NCBI GenBank assembly: GCA_002492725.1
Contig: DLAF01000025.1
Location: 66,025-83,093 of the forward strand
DNA from: Lachnospiraceae bacterium UBA7054
Lineage (GTDB): Bacteria > Bacillota > Clostridia > Lachnospirales > Lachnospiraceae
Direction of reading: 5' to 3'
DNA: 17,069 nt
Positions 13,501-17,069 of the stretch are shown in pieces. The notes under the pieces are model-generated. The model was not told the DNA's origin, did no database searches, and saw nothing but the letters and a program-made list of their open reading frames with translations. Numbering within the stretch: position 1 is the first letter of the stretch; each line of letters opens with the position of its first letter. The translations under genes were made by a program, and so were the position numbers.

Positions 13501-13636
13501 CTGCGCACTGCTATTCCGCAGTGCAAGCTCGATTCCGCTTCGCTTCATCTCGCTCGCGGGCTTCGCCCTATGCATCCATCATCTGAAAAAGCTGTCAGCA
13601 AGCTGCCTCTTTTTCATCTGCTGTCTGCGCACTGCT
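13501..13636. repeat. Repeat-rich, structured intergenic element
   Basis: CTGCGCACTGCT occurs at both ends (13501-13512 and 13625-13636). Inside are GCACTGC/GCAGTGC (13505-13511 with 13518-13524, 6-base loop), a GC-rich block of short CGCT/CGAG-type motifs (about 13528-13570), and GAAAAAG/CTTTTTC (13585-13591 with 13609-13615), which on the minus strand could end the SSB-like transcript. The layout resembles small non-coding repeats scattered between clostridial genes. Coding potential is poor in all frames. Confidence 0.5.
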
Positions 13637-13684
13637 CATTGCCATCGCGAATATCTTAGCACAGTCCTCCTCTTCGTGCAAGCC

Positions 13685-14317
13685 TTATTCCTCCTCCACC
13701 AGCTCCAGCTTGCTGACGGAAACCTCGTAGGCGATTCTTCTCTCCAACTGCTCCTCAGACAGTTTTTTCATATATTCGCGGCTCTGGATCCTGCCCCAGA
13801 TTGCACAGCGGCTTCCTACCTCGAAGCTGCTGGCAAACCTTGCATTCCTTCCCCAGCAGATACAGGGTATGTAATCCGATTTCCCGTAGGGCCTGTTTAC
13901 CGCCAGAAGAAGATCCGCAATCTCGCGTCCAAGCGGCGTCTTGCGATAAATGGGCGCCTTACAGATATAGCCGTCCAAAAAGATCTGATTGGTCTTTGCT
14001 CCCTCTCCAATCTCTTCCACAAACTCAATCTCCCTGGCGAAGACAGAGAGCACCAGCCTGTTTTTCCTCTCCTCATGCCTGTTGTAGGAGCGGAACTGCC
14101 CTGTGATGCAGATCTTCATGCCCTTGTAGTCCTCATTCACGTCAATCAAACGCTCGGAGACCATCACCGGTATGATATCGGTTGACTCGCTTAGTCGATC
14201 TACGCTGATATCCACCATGTAAAAGCCTTCTCCGAAAATCTCATGGCTGAATGAGAAGTCGCTCACGATCTCCCCCATCACCGCCACCTGGTTGTTTTCA
14301 ATTACCTTATCCGTCAT
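13685..14317 (-). CDS. SSB-like protein with two OB-fold segments
   Basis: A 210-residue protein. The C-terminal half (about 110-206) is a recognisable single-stranded-DNA-binding-protein domain: LDGYICKAPIYRKTPLGREI, LLAVNRPYGKSDYIPCI, WGRNARFAS and GSRCAIWGRIQSREY. The N-terminal half (about 5-100) looks like a second, more diverged OB fold (VAVMGEIVSDFSFS, GMKICITGQFRSY, LVLSVFAREIEF). It ends ELVEEE and lacks the acidic DDDIPF-type tail by which housekeeping SSB recruits partners, so it is probably an accessory SSB rather than the main one. ATG 14317 is chosen because GGAGG lies 5 bases before it. Longer starts at 14329 or 14386 are possible but lack a ribosome site. It may be co-transcribed with the CobO-like gene. 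The role is inferred from fold only. Confidence 0.75.
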   Translation of the reverse strand: MTDKVIENNQVAVMGEIVSDFSFSHEIFGEGFYMVDISVDRLSESTDIIPVMVSERLIDVNEDYKGMKICITGQFRSYNRHEERKNRLVLSVFAREIEFVEEIGEGAKTNQIFLDGYICKAPIYRKTPLGREIADLLLAVNRPYGKSDYIPCICWGRNARFASSFEVGSRCAIWGRIQSREYMKKLSEEQLERRIAYEVSVSKLELVEEE

Positions 14318-14487
14318 GTTTTCCTCCATTCTGCTGCGTTCTAACTGTATTTCAGGATCCTTATCCGCCATATCCCGGAAGGTCACGGCCCTGATTGTTC
14401 ATTGTAGTATCAATATATAAGATTCCGGGGAAAAATAGAACTGTAAGGGGTCGCGCAATATCCGCGCGGTAATTCTTACTTTTGTTC

Positions 14488-14516
14488 TTGACACTTACCG
14501 GTTCTTATCTTATACG
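14488..14516 (+). promoter_or_regulatory. Promoter upstream of the Uma2-family gene
   Basis: TTGACA (14488-14493) and TATACG (14511-14516) are separated by 17 bp. The predicted leader is about 180 bases long and AT-rich. No gene is supported in 14318-14702: a 73-codon plus-strand frame there begins before the promoter and has no ribosome site. I found no clear promoter for the divergent SSB-like gene in this gap. Confidence 0.6.
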
Positions 14517-14702
14517 AATCGCAAAGCATATCATTTTCCTGATAACTAATATTCTTTGTTTTCTAACATTCCAAGTTTCAGAATTTCTATGCTTTTACCC
14601 ACTAACAATCATAAAAGCAGGAGATTCTGTGCAGACTTTACTTTATTCCAAAGCATTCTTTGCTACGGAACAGGCTTCTCCTGCAATACAGGCGGACAAA
14701 TA

Positions 14703-15296
14703 ATGGATGCTGCACGAAACAAAAGAGAGGAACGGTTTGTAATGATCAAGGGTGGAAAAGGATACACGACCGCAGATATCGAGGCGCTCCCTGACGGAGA
14801 ACGGGCGGAATTGATCGACGGTGAAATGTTTATGATGGCGACGCCACTGACCATACACCAAAGAATCCTGGTAGCGCTGGTCTTCGAAATCGAGACTTAT
14901 ATTCGGAAAAAGAAGGGAAATTGCGAGCTTTTACCCGCTCCCTTCGGCGTATACATCAAAAAGGATAACCGCAATTATGTAGAGCCGGATATTTCTGTCA
15001 TCTGCCATGATGGCAGGCTGGATGAAAAAGGCTGTCAAGGTGCACCTGATTGGGTAATCGAGATTGTCTCCCCGTCCAGTAAGAAGATGGACTATGTGAG
15101 AAAACCCATTCTTTATCGGGAAGCAGGCGTGCGGGAATATTGGATCGTTGACCCAAAACGTGAAACCGTCACCGTATATGAGCAGGAACAGTGGGCTGGC
15201 CCTGTATGCCACCCTTTTACCAAAGAGATCAAAGTGGGAATCTATGAAGATCTCTCGTTGCAGTTTTCAGAAATCTGTAAATATTTAGGGAAATAA
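14703..15296 (+). CDS. Uma2-family (DUF820) PD-(D/E)XK endonuclease-like protein
   Basis: A 197-residue protein with the Uma2 pattern: YTTADIEALPDGERAELIDGE (21-41), TIHQRI (50-55), VEPDISVI (93-100) holding the candidate metal-binding Asp96, DWVIEIVSPSS (116-126) holding Glu120, and YREAGVREYWIVDP (138-151). These give the PD-(D/E)XK nuclease fold. Family members are widespread in cyanobacteria and clostridia, often in many copies, and their biological role is unsettled. The start is uncertain: ATG 14703 has AGGCGG at 7 bases, and ATG 14742 has GAGAGG at 11 bases and would begin right before the conserved domain. It stands alone with its own promoter; no toxin, transposase or methylase partner is adjacent. 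No terminator is evident before typA. Confidence 0.8.
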   Translation: MDAARNKREERFVMIKGGKGYTTADIEALPDGERAELIDGEMFMMATPLTIHQRILVALVFEIETYIRKKKGNCELLPAPFGVYIKKDNRNYVEPDISVICHDGRLDEKGCQGAPDWVIEIVSPSSKKMDYVRKPILYREAGVREYWIVDPKRETVTVYEQEQWAGPVCHPFTKEIKVGIYEDLSLQFSEICKYLGK

Positions 15297-15348
15297 TACA
15301 GTCTTACCTCTCTGCTTTTCTACCTAAGTACATTCTCCTCCCCGCCCC

Positions 15349-15377
15349 TTGCAAGAAAGAAAAGTTAGTGCTATAAT
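15349..15377 (+). promoter_or_regulatory. Sigma-A promoter of typA
   Basis: TTGCAA (15349-15354) and a perfect TATAAT (15372-15377) are separated by 17 bp with an extended -10 TG at 15369-15370. Predicted leader length is about 40 bases. Confidence 0.75.
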
Positions 15378-15422
15378 CGTCGAGGACTTTTTCTAACTTG
15401 ATTATGAAAGGTACGGTAATCT

Positions 15423-17069
15423 ATGATACAGACAAGAGAAGATGTAAGAAATATAGCAATTATCGCCCATGTTGACCATGGCAAGACCACCCTGGTGGAC
15501 GAACTGCTAAAGCAAAGCGGCGTCTTTCGGGAAAATCAGGAGGTAACAGAGCGGGTCATGGACTCCGGCGACATTGAGAAGGAGCGCGGCATCACGATCC
15601 TCTCCAAAAATACCGCCGTCACCTATAAAGGCATCAAAATCAACATCATCGACACACCCGGTCATGCGGATTTCGGCGGTGAAGTGGAACGTGTGCTCAA
15701 GATGGTAAACGGCGTGATCCTCGTGGTGGATGCCTTCGAGGGGCCTATGCCCCAGACCAAATTTGTCTTAAAAAAGGCGCTGGAACTCGATTTGTCCGTG
15801 ATTGTATGCATCAATAAATGCGATCGTCCCGAAGCAAGGCCGATCCAGGTAGTGGACGAAGTGTTGGAGCTTTTCATGGATCTGGATGCCAACGACGAAC
15901 AGCTTGACTGCCCCTTCGTCTACGCCTCCGCAAAGACCGGCACTGCCACCACGCAGCTTACGGTCAAGGGAAAAGACATGACACCGCTCTTTGACACCAT
16001 CATCGAGCACATTCCCGCACCCCAGGGCGATCCCGACGCGGGCACCCAAGTCCTCATCAGCACCATCGACTATAACGAATACGTGGGACGTATCGGCGTC
16101 GGCAAAGTGGATAACGGCACGGTAAAGGTCAATCAGGAAGTGGTCATCGTCAACCACCATGAGCCTGATAAACTAAAGAAAGTCAAAGTCAGCAAACTCT
16201 ACGAATATGACGGCTTGAATAAGGTCGAAGTGAAGGAGGCGGGCATCGGTTCCATCGTCGCCATTTCCGGTATCGCGGACATCCACATCGGCGACACCCT
16301 CTGCTCCCCCGACAATCCGCAGCCGATTCCTTTCCAGAAGATTTCTGAGCCGACAATTGCCATGCACTTTATCGTCAACGACTCCCCCCTTGCGGGCAAG
16401 GAAGGCAAATACGTCACCAGCCGCCATCTGCGCGACCGCCTGTTCCGGGAATTAAATACGGACGTATCCCTCCGCGTGGAAGAGACCGACACCACGGAAG
16501 CCTTCAAAGTATCGGGAAGGGGCGAACTGCATCTTTCTGTCCTGATTGAAAATATGCGCAGGGAAGGCTACGAGTTTGCCGTCAGCAAGGCGGAAGTGCT
16601 CTATAAAACCGACGAGAACGGCAAAAAAACAGAACCGATGGAACTGTGCTACGTGGATGTACCGGAGGAATTTTCCGGAACGGTCATTGAAAAGCTGAGC
16701 CAGCGAAAAGGCGAGCTGAAAAATATGGGCATGGCGTCCGGCGGCTACACCCGTCTGGAGTTTTCCATTCCCTCAAGGGGACTGATCGGCTACCGCGGCG
16801 AATTTATGACGGACACCAAAGGAAACGGCATCATGAACACTATCTTTGACGGCTACGGCCCCTACAAGGGCGATATCCAGTACCGCAAACAGGGATCCCT
16901 CATCGCCTTTGAAGCGGGCGAGGCCATCACCTACGGCCTCTACAACGCGCAGGAGCGCGGCACCCTCTTCATTGGGCCGGGCGAAAAGGTGTATTCCGGC
17001 ATGGTTGTCGGGCAGAATGGACGCGGCGAGGACATTGAATTAAATGTCTGCAAGAAAAAGCAGCTCACC
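15423..17069 (+). CDS. typA: Ribosome-associated GTPase TypA/BipA (3' end outside the window)
   Basis: The frame is open from the ATG at 15423 to the window edge, 549 codons with no stop. Family length is about 605-615, so roughly 60 C-terminal residues are missing because of the window, not mutation. TypA/BipA is a translational GTPase that binds the ribosome and supports assembly and stress or cold adaptation. G motifs are intact: AHVDHGKTT (15-23), RGITI (55-59), DTPGH (77-81), NKCD (131-134) and SAK (169-171). Later domains show VSGRGELHLSVLIENMRREGYE, SRGLIGYRGEF and the C-terminal GPGEKVYSGMVVGQNGRGEDIELNVCKKKQLT, cut within the conserved tail. AAAGG lies about 10 bases before the ATG. 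It has its own promoter. Confidence 0.96.
   Translation, partial: MIQTREDVRNIAIIAHVDHGKTTLVDELLKQSGVFRENQEVTERVMDSGDIEKERGITILSKNTAVTYKGIKINIIDTPGHADFGGEVERVLKMVNGVILVVDAFEGPMPQTKFVLKKALELDLSVIVCINKCDRPEARPIQVVDEVLELFMDLDANDEQLDCPFVYASAKTGTATTQLTVKGKDMTPLFDTIIEHIPAPQGDPDAGTQVLISTIDYNEYVGRIGVGKVDNGTVKVNQEVVIVNHHEPDKLKKVKVSKLYEYDGLNKVEVKEAGIGSIVAISGIADIHIGDTLCSPDNPQPIPFQKISEPTIAMHFIVNDSPLAGKEGKYVTSRHLRDRLFRELNTDVSLRVEETDTTEAFKVSGRGELHLSVLIENMRREGYEFAVSKAEVLYKTDENGKKTEPMELCYVDVPEEFSGTVIEKLSQRKGELKNMGMASGGYTRLEFSIPSRGLIGYRGEFMTDTKGNGIMNTIFDGYGPYKGDIQYRKQGSLIAFEAGEAITYGLYNAQERGTLFIGPGEKVYSGMVVGQNGRGEDIELNVCKKKQLT

Noticed and set aside
13360..13575. 71-codon minus-strand frame overlapping the start of the CobO-like gene
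   Set aside because: It lies largely in the repeat element and in the CobO-like coding region in another frame, and has no ribosome site.
14482..14703. 73-codon plus-strand frame in the SSB-like/Uma2 gap, rich in hydrophobic residues
   Set aside because: It starts before the predicted promoter, has no ribosome binding site, and shares its sequence with another frame leading into the Uma2 gene.

Overview
The window reads as chromosomal DNA of a low-to-moderate-GC Firmicute, most likely a clostridial gut bacterium of the Lachnospiraceae type. The case rests on strong AGGAGG-like ribosome sites, sigma-A promoters with 17-bp spacers and extended -10 elements, a class III fructose-1,6-bisphosphatase, a YerC/TrpR-like repressor, a DUF1836 protein, a lysine riboswitch on a dap operon, and a TypA/BipA GTPase. 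No phage, IS element, CRISPR array, rRNA or tRNA was seen. The species cannot be named from the sequence alone.

Layout. 1-1265: a lipoprotein solute-binding protein of the NMT1/SsuA type, with no permease or ATPase beside it in the window. 1266-3507: a minus-strand pair, DUF1836 regulator followed by an overlapping HPt phosphotransfer protein; a plus-strand YerC-like repressor; and a minus-strand membrane-anchored LytM-like protein without catalytic residues. 3691-6846: a large soluble hybrid histidine kinase with PAS domains and two intact receivers. 6956-7156: a cold-shock protein. 7305-8129: a HisA isomerase of the eukaryotic type, away from any his operon. 8317-8880: a divergently transcribed lipoprotein with Thr/Gly/Asn repeats.

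8948-10906: fbp on the minus strand. 12983 down to 10989: the lysine biosynthesis operon, with promoter, lysine riboswitch, dapA and dapB. 12980-13480: a CobO/BtuR-like ATP:corrinoid adenosyltransferase relative. 13685-14317: a two-OB-fold SSB-like protein, separated from the CobO-like gene by a repeat-rich gap. 14703-15296: a Uma2-family PD-(D/E)XK protein. 15423-17069: typA, cut by the window edge.

How the genes fit together. dapA and dapB catalyse consecutive steps of lysine/diaminopimelate synthesis under lysine control. The hybrid kinase has no HPt domain or DNA-binding output of its own, and the free HPt protein about 2 kb away is a plausible relay partner. The rest are mostly independent housekeeping transcription units. 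I see no clear-cut new multi-gene system. The best candidates for something under-described are the DUF1836-HPt pair with the nearby kinase, the isolated eukaryotic-type HisA sharing a structured divergent region with a repeat lipoprotein, and the possibly translational expression platform of the lysine riboswitch.
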